From positions 1 to 64,000 of the forward strand of contig JANQSH010000143.1 of NCBI GenBank assembly GCA_028284145.1: a stretch of DNA of 64,000 nt. The letters are read 5' to 3'. Shown piece by piece: positions 35,261-44,533 of this stretch (positions are counted from its first letter, which is position 1; every line of letters starts with the position of its first letter). Source of the stretch: Planctomycetaceae bacterium (GTDB lineage: Bacteria; Planctomycetota; Planctomycetia; Planctomycetales; Planctomycetaceae). The notes under the pieces were generated by a model, which was not told the DNA's origin, searched no databases, and saw nothing but the letters and a program-made list of their open reading frames with translations. Position numbers and translations under genes: made by a program.

Positions 35261-36388
35261 TTGGCGCTGGAGTGTGGCCGAAATCAGGCGGTGGTCGGAA
35301 CCGTTTTTTCTTCCGGTCTTGCTGGAAATGAATTGCCATTCGCTGCTGGCAAGAATGTGGTCAATCCGCACCCAGGGTGTGTGGGCCGGCCAGAAACTCA
35401 GCCTCGCGTTCGGAGCCGTGTAGCCATAACCAAAACCCACTTCATCAAACGCATTTCCAAAGTCGCCCCAGTATCCATCGAACAACGAACTGAAGTCGGG
35501 CGTGTTGAAGTCCCCTGCGATCACTACAGGCATCGCGGGTTCCAATTGTGAGACGAATATCCGTGTCTCTCTGGCCTCGGCGTGGCGGAAATACTGTTCT
35601 TCCTCAAGCTCCGCAATCCCTTCTCCACTCAGCAATGCCCGGGGATGCATGCCACGCAAGCCAAACCGGGCGGTCATCAGATGCACATTGACGAGATGGT
35701 ATTTCCCATTCGGATCGTCGACTTCGACTGCAACCGCAGTCGTTCGTTGATAGATGGATGAATCGCAAACGCCAACCAGTTTCAGCGGATACCGCGAACC
35801 GATCCAAAACTCATCGTAATGCACGACATGCCAGTCTTCGAAGTAGCGACCCAGCAATTCGTCGGGATGTTTTGCTTCCTGCAGTAAAACGATATCAGGA
35901 TTCACGACTGAAATTTCGCTGAGAACAGTCATAAAATCGGGCTCGAATTCCTGAACATTGCAACTGACGACCTTCAGTTCTGGTCCTCCAGCCGAAGTGG
36001 TGAACAGGTTCGCCGGTGAGATCTGGAAATTCATCAATGGTCCCAACACGAGCAGCACGGAAACCAGATTGACCCAAACGAATTTCCGACATACGGAAAA
36101 TGCCCAACCCGCAAGCAGTAGTGCGGGAAAGACAAACAGTGACCCTGGAAGATAGGTCAACGCAGTCCCCAGCCACCAGGCTTCTGATACACTACGCAGC
36201 AGCCATAACAGGCCGACGACCAGAACCAGGTAGCCAATCGAAGCATTTCTCAGCAAAGCGTTCGTTGAATCGGACGATGAGCGAGCTGTTCGTTTGAAAC
36301 GCATCTTGTCGTGCCGTTTCCCCCGAACAGCGCGCGAGGTCCCCGTAGAGTGTGGGTTTCCAGTGTATGGTTGATTCAAACGGGTCAT
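35258..36388 (-). CDS. membrane endonuclease/exonuclease/phosphatase-family protein
   Basis: About 376 residues from ATG 36388; the frame runs further to 36484 only through element A. Three N-terminal helices (YLVLVVGLLWLLRSV, LPGSLFVFPALLLAGW, FVWVNLVSVLLVLGPLM) precede an EEP domain with VVSCNVQEF, DIVLLQEAKHP (catalytic Glu), VIAGDFNTP, and the C-terminal RIDHILASSEW with the final catalytic His near GSDHRLISA. EEP proteins are metal-dependent phosphodiesterases; this anchored type has unknown substrate. It lies within the EPS locus but could serve another purpose. Confidence 0.83.
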   Translation of the reverse strand: MTRLNQPYTGNPHSTGTSRAVRGKRHDKMRFKRTARSSSDSTNALLRNASIGYLVLVVGLLWLLRSVSEAWWLGTALTYLPGSLFVFPALLLAGWAFSVCRKFVWVNLVSVLLVLGPLMNFQISPANLFTTSAGGPELKVVSCNVQEFEPDFMTVLSEISVVNPDIVLLQEAKHPDELLGRYFEDWHVVHYDEFWIGSRYPLKLVGVCDSSIYQRTTAVAVEVDDPNGKYHLVNVHLMTARFGLRGMHPRALLSGEGIAELEEEQYFRHAEARETRIFVSQLEPAMPVVIAGDFNTPDFSSLFDGYWGDFGNAFDEVGFGYGYTAPNARLSFWPAHTPWVRIDHILASSEWQFISSKTGRKNGSDHRLISATLQRQ

Positions 36389-36403
36389 TGAATGCCTGCG
36401 TTT

Positions 36404-36511
36404 CAGAGCGTATTGCGCTCCTCTGTGCCGCGATGGGTGTTGTTCGGCCTGCAAACACAGGCCCCCATGAGCCAGAGACGTCACATTGACATTAGAAGGT
36501 AAACTGTTCTA
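36404..36511 (+). repeat. element A with 6-bp expansion; supplies a stop codon
   Basis: 108 bp from CAGAGCGTATTGCGCTCC to AAACTGTTCTA; the extra bases come from a near-duplication, CACATTGACATTAG. Second subtype. The terminal TAG (minus strand) ends the deacetylase-like gene. Confidence 0.9.
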
Positions 36512-37729
36512 TACGGGAGCCATCACTGGGGGACAAAGCACATTTTTCACATCAGTTTCGCCGCGTTCCGCTGCGCGTACGAGTTGAGCCATTTCCCAGG
36601 CGGTCACATAGTGGTACCGAAAGGCCGGATTCACTTTTGCAAGATCAGCCAGATCCTGGTGAAATTTTTTCGTCGGCTCACCGAGCAATGTATCGATATT
36701 GCCCGCCTTGCAGCCGTGGGTATGCAACTTGATGAATCGCCATTCGGGTCTGCCCGCGACATGCACACCGGCATCGAGCCACATCTTCAACCGACGCAGC
36801 GATGCTGGCCGACCACCGTGCAAATCCCCGTTTTCAATACGTGGTATCACGCCCCACTTGCGGTATTGCCAGTCGAGAGTCAACGGCCCCTGAATCATCA
36901 GCAGATGATCTGCCGGTGCTTGTTGCCCGATTCGTGCCAGCAGGCCTCGATCGTGTGACTTTGGCTCTCCTGGTCGGTCCTGCGCGTAATAGATGCTGTT
37001 GATCATTGTTGTCTGTGTGGGACTCGGTGCCGAGGGTAAAGTGAAATCGGCATAGCATCCGGTTTCCTGCAGGACAGTCAGTTCCTGATCAACGCCACAC
37101 CAACGACTATCGGGCCGGGAGTTGCACAACGCCCAGTTGCCGTGAATAAACCCGTACACAATTTCGCCCGTTACAGGATCACGCCGCAACAGATTGTGAC
37201 GATGAAACAGTGTTTCACGAAACGACTCCATCTTCTCCCGCAACCCCTCGGCTGTGTCGTTGTCGTGATGCAGATGGACATCGACATCACCGAATCCTGC
37301 ATGGCACAATTTCGACAGCAAGTCGAGGTATTCGGGCTGATACTGATCTTGCGGAAAAAAGAACGTGTGTTGTGGCACGCGGCCGTTGCTGTCCTGAAAT
37401 TCCTTAAATTGTTCCGGGTATTCCTTCGTCCAGCGGCGAACGCGGTCCAGCGCTTCGTCAATCGGCGTTCGCCCCCACTCCGGCTCATAGTGATCACAGA
37501 TGGCGATGAACACGTCAACCGGTTGAATGCCGTTATTGTGATCAGTCACGTTGAGCGAGAGATGGACATTCGCCAGACCGGTCGATTTGGCCGCTCGGAG
37601 TTGTGCGCTTCGAGCAGGCAGCCAAATCTGCATGTGCCGTTTCCTGATCAATGCCCAGACAGCCAACGCGCTCAGCGTTCCCGCTGCCAGTATGCTGAGC
37701 ATGGCAATGATCCACCACTCCGAAATCAT
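36509..37729 (-). CDS. membrane-anchored polysaccharide-deacetylase-like protein
   Basis: 406 residues with an N-terminal membrane helix ([20 protein letters not shown]). The soluble part includes [54 protein letters not shown] and [13 protein letters not shown]. These His/Asp-rich motifs resemble carbohydrate-esterase 4-type (NodB) domains in a divergent form; I am not sure it is catalytic. It overlaps the upstream GT2 gene by 4 bp (ATGA), so both are made together. Confidence 0.7.
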   Translation of the reverse strand: MISEWWIIAMLSILAAGTLSALAVWALIRKRHMQIWLPARSAQLRAAKSTGLANVHLSLNVTDHNNGIQPVDVFIAICDHYEPEWGRTPIDEALDRVRRWTKEYPEQFKEFQDSNGRVPQHTFFFPQDQYQPEYLDLLSKLCHAGFGDVDVHLHHDNDTAEGLREKMESFRETLFHRHNLLRRDPVTGEIVYGFIHGNWALCNSRPDSRWCGVDQELTVLQETGCYADFTLPSAPSPTQTTMINSIYYAQDRPGEPKSHDRGLLARIGQQAPADHLLMIQGPLTLDWQYRKWGVIPRIENGDLHGGRPASLRRLKMWLDAGVHVAGRPEWRFIKLHTHGCKAGNIDTLLGEPTKKFHQDLADLAKVNPAFRYHYVTAWEMAQLVRAAERGETDVKNVLCPPVMAPV

Positions 37730-38925
37730 GGCGTCACCTTTGCGTTTTCGGTCGCCGCTTCCGTTGTCGAACGCTCCGTCCGCTTCCAGGTGCCTCCCTT
37801 AATCCCCGAGGCAAAACGCCAGAAACCAACACCCAAAGCGACATTCATGGAGACGAACATGGCTGGCACACGCAGTAATTTCGACAGTTTTCCACCCTTC
37901 GTGAACCATAGCCCACCAAAGGCAGCGACGTAGAACAATTCGTGAATGAGCAGGATTTTGAGATAGAACGGATTTCCGATCAGCAGAACGTTGCTGACAA
38001 TAGCCGCGATCAGAAAAGCGGGGGTGAACCACCTCAAGACTTTGTGAGATACAAAAGCAAATGCGACTCGGCCACGTAACGGATTCAACAACCCCACCAG
38101 CCAGCAGAGACTTTGAAAGGCTCCTGCGCCAATCCGCGAGCGGCGGTGAAACTCATCTTGGATTGCCGGCGCCGTTTCCTCTCGGGCCATTGCGGTTTCG
38201 TCATAAATGAGTTTCCGACCGGCAAGGTGAACCCGCATGCCGATCAGAAAATCATCGATGATGGTGTTGGCGGGGATGGAATCGTACAGTTCTTTGCGAA
38301 TTGCATAGATCGCTCCGTTGGCGCCGAGTAACGCGCCGAGTTGACCTTCCGCCCGTTTGATCTGGTTTTCGTAACTCCAATAGATTCCATCGACATTCTG
38401 GCCGGTTTCGGCATCCTGCAGAATCAACTTGCCGACCACGCCACCGACCTGCGGATCCCCAAAATGTCGCACAAGCCGTTTTAAGGCATCACGATCCATC
38501 ATTGTATTGGCATCAGATAGGACGACAATCTCGCCCGTAGCCTCCGGGATGCAATCATTCAAGACTGACGCTTTTCCCCTGCGGACGGGAAACTGCATGA
38601 GCCGGACGCGTGGATCTTCCACAGTCCTGACCAGTTCACCAGTCAGATCTTCATCGCCATCGCACCCGATGACAATCTCAAAACGATCGATCGGATAATC
38701 GATCAGCAACGCATTCTGCAGTCGTTCCAGAATGACATCCTCTTCTTTGTACGCGGCAATCACCAGCGATACCTGTGGCCATTCCCGCTGTCCATTCGCA
38801 TCGACAATCGGGCCGGGGATGCGTCCAAAGAGTCGCGCCAGACCACAGACAATGATCGGGTACACAACGTACGAATAGGCCGTCAGTCCCAACGAAGTCC
38901 AAAATAGAATCTCAATAAATGTCAT
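37726..38925 (-). CDS. glycosyltransferase family 2, membrane-bound
   Basis: The 399-residue enzyme has an N-terminal helix, then the GT2 core: [31 protein letters not shown], the acidic metal site [11 protein letters not shown], and [18 protein letters not shown]. The [13 protein letters not shown] segment occupies the position of the acceptor Q/RxxRW motif. Two or three C-terminal helices follow ([20 protein letters not shown]). This is the layout of processive or membrane GT2 enzymes such as poly-N-acetylglucosamine synthase relatives. 4-bp overlaps on both sides place it in one operon with the deacetylase-like protein and the LbH acetyltransferase. Confidence 0.88.
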   Translation of the reverse strand: MTFIEILFWTSLGLTAYSYVVYPIIVCGLARLFGRIPGPIVDANGQREWPQVSLVIAAYKEEDVILERLQNALLIDYPIDRFEIVIGCDGDEDLTGELVRTVEDPRVRLMQFPVRRGKASVLNDCIPEATGEIVVLSDANTMMDRDALKRLVRHFGDPQVGGVVGKLILQDAETGQNVDGIYWSYENQIKRAEGQLGALLGANGAIYAIRKELYDSIPANTIIDDFLIGMRVHLAGRKLIYDETAMAREETAPAIQDEFHRRSRIGAGAFQSLCWLVGLLNPLRGRVAFAFVSHKVLRWFTPAFLIAAIVSNVLLIGNPFYLKILLIHELFYVAAFGGLWFTKGGKLSKLLRVPAMFVSMNVALGVGFWRFASGIKGGTWKRTERSTTEAATENAKVTP

Positions 38926-39527
38926 TGCAGCACCTCCCGTAACTGGCTCACGGTCTGGTTGATTTCACTTTCCGGTGTGTTGTCGGTTTTCATTTCCGGC
39001 CCGTCCACTTTGGTTTGATTGACATCGTGACGGCGAATCACCTTTGCCGGAATTCCTCCTACGGTTGTATCCGGTTCGATATCTTTGACCACAACGGCGT
39101 TTGCACCGACGCGTGCACGATCGCCAATTATCACCGGTCCGACAATTTTGGCTCCCGCTCCGATGAACACGTCATTCCCCAGTCGTGGACTCTGGTTCTT
39201 CTCGGCGCCAATTGTCACCTGATGCTCGATCAACACGCATTTCCCTCCCCGGACACTGCTGTTGATCACCACTCCCTGACTGTGAATCAACACAAAGCCC
39301 GGTCCAAATTGAGCGTTTCGCCCGATGATGCACTGACAGCAGATGGCGTTCAGCTTGTTGAAGACCATCGCCAGCGGGACCAGTTTCCATTGCACCGACC
39401 ACTGCATCATGCGGTACAGGAACATTGCCGCCGTGCCATCGGTCAGGCAGGTCTTCAGCAATGCACGGAACGAAGTCGAACCGTAACACCACTGCGCCTT
39501 CGCTTTCAGGTCTTTGAGAATCATCAT
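38922..39527 (-). CDS. serine-acetyltransferase-like LbH protein
   Basis: 201 residues with a left-handed beta-helix of the CysE type: IGRNAQFGPGFVLIHSQGVV, CVLIEHQVTIGAEKNQSPRL, then GNDVFIGAGAKIVGPVIIGD and RARVGANAVVVKDI, ending GGIPAKVI. Such enzymes in polysaccharide loci O-acetylate sugars or serine. The first 70 residues are helical, as in CysE-like colanic-acid acetyltransferases. It overlaps the downstream GT2 by 4 bp, favouring a role in sugar acetylation over cysteine synthesis. Confidence 0.85.
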   Translation of the reverse strand: MMILKDLKAKAQWCYGSTSFRALLKTCLTDGTAAMFLYRMMQWSVQWKLVPLAMVFNKLNAICCQCIIGRNAQFGPGFVLIHSQGVVINSSVRGGKCVLIEHQVTIGAEKNQSPRLGNDVFIGAGAKIVGPVIIGDRARVGANAVVVKDIEPDTTVGGIPAKVIRRHDVNQTKVDGPEMKTDNTPESEINQTVSQLREVLQ

Positions 39528-39563
39528 TGGTATAAAGTCTCGAAGTGGAACTTGTAATCAATC

Positions 39564-40613
39564 TCAGCAGGGTGGAAACGCAAACTGCGGAATCAAGAAC
39601 GCCAAAGCGACCGCTGCGAGAAGCACAAACGGTGCGTAACAAACCAGTTGGCTTTTCCGGCTGCGATGACGATACCGCCAGACACGCCTGCCGGTTGGCA
39701 CAACGCCGGTTATCAATTTCGCTGGTTGTGTATTGCGAGATTCGATTTCCGATTGTTTCAGCACGTCGTCCGTCAGTTCCGAGAATGTGGTGACTTCAAG
39801 CCCATCGATCGTTGCCGCCCAGGTGAGAAACGCTTTGAGCTTCTCGATTTCTTCATTCCGCGCTCGAACATCTGCAGGATCTGCTGCCCGGGTGATGAAC
39901 GAAAAACTGTGCATCAACATCACCAGGTAAGGCTCGCCTTCATCCACCGCCTGTTTTGTGACCGACTTCAATTCCTCCAGCGAACAGGCATTGATGTCGA
40001 AATGCCGGACCATCTTCAAACCAGTGACACATTGCGCCGTCGTGACCGGTAACTCCCACGCGCCATTCTGCCTTTCGAGGCGATTGCGGTTGAGAAATCC
40101 ACGCTCCAATTCCGAACAGTTATTCCAACCGTATGCGTAGGATGAATCGCCAATCAGCCCCTCTGCGGCACAGGCACGCAGTGTATCGCGATTGGCGCCA
40201 AGATTACCCGCTCGATGCCAAAGTGGTTTCCGACCGGTCCAGCGCTTTATGTTTTCAATTCCCTGCCGCAACAGGTCGCGCTGCTCTTTCAATGAGTATT
40301 GTGAAATGTGATCCAATTGCCTGCCGGTAATCTGCGACAAGTTCTCGACATGCGTATGAAGTTGCACATCTCCTCCATGTGTTTGAATGTCATCACAAAT
40401 TTTCTGATACGTCTCCTCGCCCCACAGATGCACGTCATAGACATGCAGAAAGTATGTCGCCTGCCAGCCAAAACGCGATAGCTCATTCGCAATGAAATTG
40501 ATGCCGAATTCCCCGTCGCGACATTGACCATAGATCTGCACGTCGGGCGCATCGCATTCATTGCCGCGTACGCTGACCTCAGTATCGATTGAAAAAATCA
40601 GTCTCGTTGTCAT
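39564..40613 (-). CDS. polysaccharide deacetylase family protein with C-terminal membrane helix
   Basis: 349 residues. A NodB-like catalytic core: LIFSIDTEVSVRG (putative catalytic Asp10), ATYFLHVYDVHLWGEE, DVQLHTHVENL (metal His pair) and HRAGNLGANRDTLRACAAEG. The C terminus has a basic patch and one helix (LVCYAPFVLLAAVALAFLIP), so the enzyme is tail-anchored. Its form is similar to deacetylases in exosortase-associated EPS loci. Location in the EPS locus suggests it edits N-acetyl groups of the exported polymer. Confidence 0.83.
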   Translation of the reverse strand: MTTRLIFSIDTEVSVRGNECDAPDVQIYGQCRDGEFGINFIANELSRFGWQATYFLHVYDVHLWGEETYQKICDDIQTHGGDVQLHTHVENLSQITGRQLDHISQYSLKEQRDLLRQGIENIKRWTGRKPLWHRAGNLGANRDTLRACAAEGLIGDSSYAYGWNNCSELERGFLNRNRLERQNGAWELPVTTAQCVTGLKMVRHFDINACSLEELKSVTKQAVDEGEPYLVMLMHSFSFITRAADPADVRARNEEIEKLKAFLTWAATIDGLEVTTFSELTDDVLKQSEIESRNTQPAKLITGVVPTGRRVWRYRHRSRKSQLVCYAPFVLLAAVALAFLIPQFAFPPC

Positions 40614-40652
40614 CTCATTGCGTTCCTGGCGCTGCCGTGGTTCGATTGTCTG

Positions 40653-41909
40653 TCAAACGCCTGCCGACTCCGCCATGCGGTTCATTTCATGGTTCCGATC
40701 GCCACAAGGCAGACTCAATTCCAACGATTGATACAGATCGACATACCGTTGGCTGAGTGTGTACCAGTTGCGTTCCCGGATCACATATTCGCGCGACATC
40801 TCTGCAAGTGACTGCATTTCCTGTGGTGAATTGAGCGCGAATCGGCAGCGGTTCACCAACTCATCCACGTTTTCGGCAGGAAACAGCAGTCCATTCCTGC
40901 CATCTTCGACAAGTTCACGAATTCCACCGACGTCGCTTCCGATGACAACCTTCTTCAAAGCCATCGCCTCAAGTGGTTTCAGCGGCGTAACGAGTTCCGT
41001 GATCCGTCGGGATGTCCGCGGATAGACCAGAATGTCAATCACCGAGTAGTAGCGGAGTACGTCGTCATGCTTCACTCGACCGGTGAAGATCACACGGTCT
41101 TCCAGTCCGTACTCCTTCGTCATTGCTTTGAGACGCATTTCCTCATGACCTCCGCCGACGATGAGCACTTTGAGATCATCTCGTTCTGCACAGAGTTGCT
41201 TTGCGGCTTCCAGTAGTAAATGCAGCCCTTCAAACCGGAAAAATGTGCCAATGAAACCGATCACCTGGCAGTCAGTGAGACCAAGTTTCTCAGCAATTTC
41301 CCGGTCGTAAGGCTGAGGCGTGAACTTTTCGGTATCGACGCCGTTGGGTGTGACGATGATTTTCTCCGGATCGATGCCCCGCTCGATCACGTCCATCTTC
41401 AATCCCTCGCTAATCACCGATGCCCGATCTGCTGACCGGAGCAATTTCGTTTCGAGGTTACGTGTCACGTTGTAGCGGAAACTTCCCTCTTTCGTTTTGC
41501 CTTGATCGACTGCCGCGTCTTCCCAGAAAGCGCGAATCTCGTAAAGAAACGGCACATTGTATTGCTTCGCGACCGCCCGGGCCGCCAGACCATTCAATGA
41601 AGAGGAATGGGCATGGACAAGCTGGAACCGGGAATCCCAATGTCTCTGAGCGGCTTCGCGAACTGATCGGACGGTCAGCCATTCGCGCAATAGTGGGAGA
41701 CGGCGAATCGAAGCAGATCCGACCGGTATGGCGCGGAAGTAGTTCACACCGTTGATCGTTTCGATCTCATTCCTGTAGTCAAAGATCGAAGAGGAAACGA
41801 CGTTGACATCAACACCACGCCGAGCGAGCGATTCCGCAATATACCGGCTTCGCATGCTGTAACCGCTGACGTAGGGAACGGTTTGATCGAAAAACTTCAG
41901 GATGCTCAT
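40653..41909 (-). CDS. glycosyltransferase family 4
   Basis: The 418-residue enzyme has the GT-B fold of the family: N-terminal half with YVSGYSMRSRYIAESLARRG and LVHAHSSSLNGLAARAVA, a central IVTPNGVDTEKFTPQP, then VIGFIGTFFRFEGLHLLLEA, RVIFTGRVKHDDVLRYYSVI and TPLKPLEAMALKKVVIGSDV (the acidic E of the E-x7-E region is followed by VGGIRELVEDGRNGLLF). It transfers an activated sugar to the growing repeat unit in the cytoplasm; the sugar is unknown. One of three GT4 genes in the locus. Confidence 0.93.
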   Translation of the reverse strand: MSILKFFDQTVPYVSGYSMRSRYIAESLARRGVDVNVVSSSIFDYRNEIETINGVNYFRAIPVGSASIRRLPLLREWLTVRSVREAAQRHWDSRFQLVHAHSSSLNGLAARAVAKQYNVPFLYEIRAFWEDAAVDQGKTKEGSFRYNVTRNLETKLLRSADRASVISEGLKMDVIERGIDPEKIIVTPNGVDTEKFTPQPYDREIAEKLGLTDCQVIGFIGTFFRFEGLHLLLEAAKQLCAERDDLKVLIVGGGHEEMRLKAMTKEYGLEDRVIFTGRVKHDDVLRYYSVIDILVYPRTSRRITELVTPLKPLEAMALKKVVIGSDVGGIRELVEDGRNGLLFPAENVDELVNRCRFALNSPQEMQSLAEMSREYVIRERNWYTLSQRYVDLYQSLELSLPCGDRNHEMNRMAESAGV

Positions 41910-41978
41910 CGTGTCAACCTCGACAAAAATGTTGTTCTTCTGTTTTAGATGTTGGTTTGTTTCTGCCGAAACTTTTCT

Positions 41979-43133
41979 TCAGGCGGATATCATTGCGGGG
42001 AATAACAGCGACCGAGTTTGCTCGGCATTCTCGCGCCAACTGATTGCTCGGCCAATCGGCTGCCGTACACCGTCCGAGCTTTCGTTCTCATCCAGCACAT
42101 TTTCAATCGCCTTTGCCAGGGCGATTGCATTCCCGGGTGGAACGGTTCGACCGTACTGGTCAGCGAGAATCAAATCCGGTATACCACCTACATGAGACGC
42201 AACGACCGGTAACCCGCAAGCCAGCGATTCCAACACAACATTCGGACACCCTTCATCCAGACTGGGCAGGCACAGCAGATCGCAGGCGTTCATCCACAGT
42301 GGGATCTCTTCGTGCGGCTGTCGCCCGAAAAAGTGCACCCGATCAGTCATTCCCATCGCTTCACATTGCAGTTTGAGCGACTGCCTTAATTCTCCGTCAC
42401 CCACAATGTTCAATCGTATCTCCTCAGGAAGGTGCGACATGGCATCAATCAGATGGGTGATTCCTTTAATCAGCGTCAGGTTGCCAACAAAGAGTATCTG
42501 ACGTTTTTCCCGATCAATCTGTTCAAAAGTTGACCGAACGTCCGTCCGCTCCGGATCTGGTCGAAACATTTTGGTGTCGACACCGTTGGGAATCACTTCT
42601 ACACGGGATGGATCAATTCCCAGGTCGACAATTTTCTGAGCGAGCGCATCGGAAACAGCGACAACGGAATCTGCCTGTCGCAATGCCGACCGGGTCAGAC
42701 GCCGACGTAACCCCCGCTGCGCTCCGACATTGATATCCGTGCCGTGCACTTTGACAATCAACCGCTTGCCGAGTCGCCGGGCGATCATTGCGGCAGCGTA
42801 GGCATCTGGAAACGCCCAGGTCGCATAAATTGCATCAAATCTCTTTTCACGTTCGAGTTTGCGTACCGTCCGGAAAATCCCCAGGAACATCAGCCAGCCG
42901 TATGTCCACCGCAGAATTTTCGGAATATGCAGATAACGCGGGTAATACACGGGAATGCCTTCAATTTCATCCTGACAGGGAATTGAGTTTGCCAGTCGAC
43001 TTAATCGCGGAACTGGAGTGACAACGTGCAATTCACACAGCTCGGCCAGCGACCGAAATTGTTGCCGATTGAAGGCCGCCTTCGTCGGTTCGATGCGATT
43101 CGGAAACAGATTGGAAATGGCAAGGACCTTCAT
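41979..43133 (-). CDS. glycosyltransferase family 4
   Basis: 384 residues from ATG 43133 (MKVLAISNLFPNRIEP). The frame continues to 43262 but that part is translated element A sequence. Key parts are VVTPVPRLSRLANSIPC, IVKVHGTDINVGAQRGLRRR, VEVIPNGVDTKMFRPD, ILFVGNLTLIKGITHLIDAM, VHFFGRQPHEEIPLWMNACD, and CLPSLDEGCPNVVLESLACG. It is a GT-B retaining transferase probably adding a sugar to the lipid-linked unit. 69 bp separates it from the next GT4. Confidence 0.93.
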   Translation of the reverse strand: MKVLAISNLFPNRIEPTKAAFNRQQFRSLAELCELHVVTPVPRLSRLANSIPCQDEIEGIPVYYPRYLHIPKILRWTYGWLMFLGIFRTVRKLEREKRFDAIYATWAFPDAYAAAMIARRLGKRLIVKVHGTDINVGAQRGLRRRLTRSALRQADSVVAVSDALAQKIVDLGIDPSRVEVIPNGVDTKMFRPDPERTDVRSTFEQIDREKRQILFVGNLTLIKGITHLIDAMSHLPEEIRLNIVGDGELRQSLKLQCEAMGMTDRVHFFGRQPHEEIPLWMNACDLLCLPSLDEGCPNVVLESLACGLPVVASHVGGIPDLILADQYGRTVPPGNAIALAKAIENVLDENESSDGVRQPIGRAISWRENAEQTRSLLFPAMISA

Positions 43134-43189
43134 TCGTATCAACTCTAGTTCAAAACTTCGGGGCTTCGTGATTATTTTGAATGTCTGCT

Positions 43190-43290
43190 TAGAGCAGTTT
43201 CCCTTCTGATGTGACGTCTCTGGCTCATGGGGGCCTGTGTTTGCAGGCCGAACAACACCCATCGCGGCACAGAAGCGCGTAACACGCTCA
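43190..43290 (-). repeat. element A, reverse; supplies a TGA stop codon
   Basis: 101 bp. Plus-strand reading starts TAGAGCAGTTTCCCTTCTG and ends GCGCGTAACACGCTCA. The last three bases are, on the minus strand, the TGA that ends the acyltransferase gene; the outer TA has become TG. Confidence 0.92.
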
Positions 43291-44532
43291 GTGACCTGTC
43301 CTTCTGCGCCATTGCCGCAGTTTATTCATCAGCCCCAGCCGTGTGAGAACTCGTCTCGCCATCCGGTTGGCGAATCGGCAGAATCGGATGTAATTGATGC
43401 AGGACGACCGAATCACGCCGCGCGGCATAATCCAGATTTCTGTCATCTGGCTGATGTCGTTGCCGAAAAACCGTTTGTATTCGGAGTCGCCACTGCCAAA
43501 GTCGTACAGTGTTGGTGTGTTGCTTTCGATCAGACTTTCAAATGCGAGCACTTGCGCCACCTGCCCTGGAGAAAATTCCGCCAATTCCCGCAGGTAAGCG
43601 CTTTCTTCCCCAATGGCGATTCCGCGATACTGATGCGCGATCTCGAAAGCAATTGGCTTGCCTTCGCGATAAAGCAGGAAGGATCGCAATGCCCCCACTT
43701 CGGCCAGGAAGGTGAGCCGCCGTTGTTCCTGCTCATTGTTTTTGATACGTAATCCAAAGTGCTGCGACTGCCAGGATTGTTTTGAGATTTCGTGACACTT
43801 CTGCAGGAAGTCAGGCACCTGATCAGCAGTCGTGATGGCCTCCAATTTCACATTGCCGATTTTCTTCACCCGTTTTCTCAAGCTCTTCCGAGAGTTTTTC
43901 GAGAACTTCTGCCAGTATGTGTTCGGGGTGCCTCCGAAAAATGTGCGATGACGATTTTCGAACCCTCCAGGTGAGAACAACTGATACGGTCCCTGACGGA
44001 ATTCGAGCAGGTTCTGGTGATCGGTCGACTTCTCTTCCACATCTTCAATAATCAGAAAGTCGTAGTGATTTTCGCAAATCCACTCGATGGTGGCACACAA
44101 CAAAGTTGCCCTGGCGTTGGCATATTGTCCCAGGACTTGCTGTCCAGCCAGCACGAAACCGTTCAGCTTCACCGGCAACAAAAGTCCGCCCGCCTCCTGC
44201 AGACTCTTCTGGCGGGGCAGCAAAGCCACTAATGCAACAAGTTCATCATCACAGTGACATTCCCCAATGATGACTGCCGGTTCGCCATTTTCGACATTCG
44301 CCAGGGCATCGAGATGGATGCTCTGTGGATGCAGGCTGATGCCCGCTGTTTCATCGCGCTGAAACAGATCGTACCAGTCCGCCTCAACGACGAGCGCATC
44401 GACATCTTCGGTTGGTTCCAGCGTTCGAAAGGAAACCGATAAGTCTCGATGCGAAGACGCCTGACTGACTGCAATGTCAGGTGAATGTTCGTTTTGCAGT
44501 TCTTCCGTCTGTTGTTGTACGAGGTTCGTCAT
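43288..44532 (-). CDS. FemAB/BioF2-type GNAT acyltransferase (first of three)
   Basis: 414 residues from ATG 44532, one base after the stop of the upstream GT4; a frame back to 44628 would overlap that gene. The C-terminal half has the signature of the Acetyltransf_6 (BioF2-like/FemAB) family: FSKNSRKSLRKRVKKIGNVK, LLYREGKPIAFEIAHQYRGI and LYDFGSGDSEYKRFFG. Such proteins attach an acyl or aminoacyl group to sugars or lipids and are often found in PEP-CTERM/exosortase EPS loci. Its substrate is not known. Confidence 0.83.
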   Translation of the reverse strand: MTNLVQQQTEELQNEHSPDIAVSQASSHRDLSVSFRTLEPTEDVDALVVEADWYDLFQRDETAGISLHPQSIHLDALANVENGEPAVIIGECHCDDELVALVALLPRQKSLQEAGGLLLPVKLNGFVLAGQQVLGQYANARATLLCATIEWICENHYDFLIIEDVEEKSTDHQNLLEFRQGPYQLFSPGGFENRHRTFFGGTPNTYWQKFSKNSRKSLRKRVKKIGNVKLEAITTADQVPDFLQKCHEISKQSWQSQHFGLRIKNNEQEQRRLTFLAEVGALRSFLLYREGKPIAFEIAHQYRGIAIGEESAYLRELAEFSPGQVAQVLAFESLIESNTPTLYDFGSGDSEYKRFFGNDISQMTEIWIMPRGVIRSSCINYIRFCRFANRMARRVLTRLGLMNKLRQWRRRTGH

Positions 44533-44533
44533 C

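Noticed and set aside
37142-37933. A 263-residue plus-strand frame in the EPS locus
   Set aside because: Antisense to the deacetylase-like and GT2 genes, which overlap by ATGA and have clear motifs.
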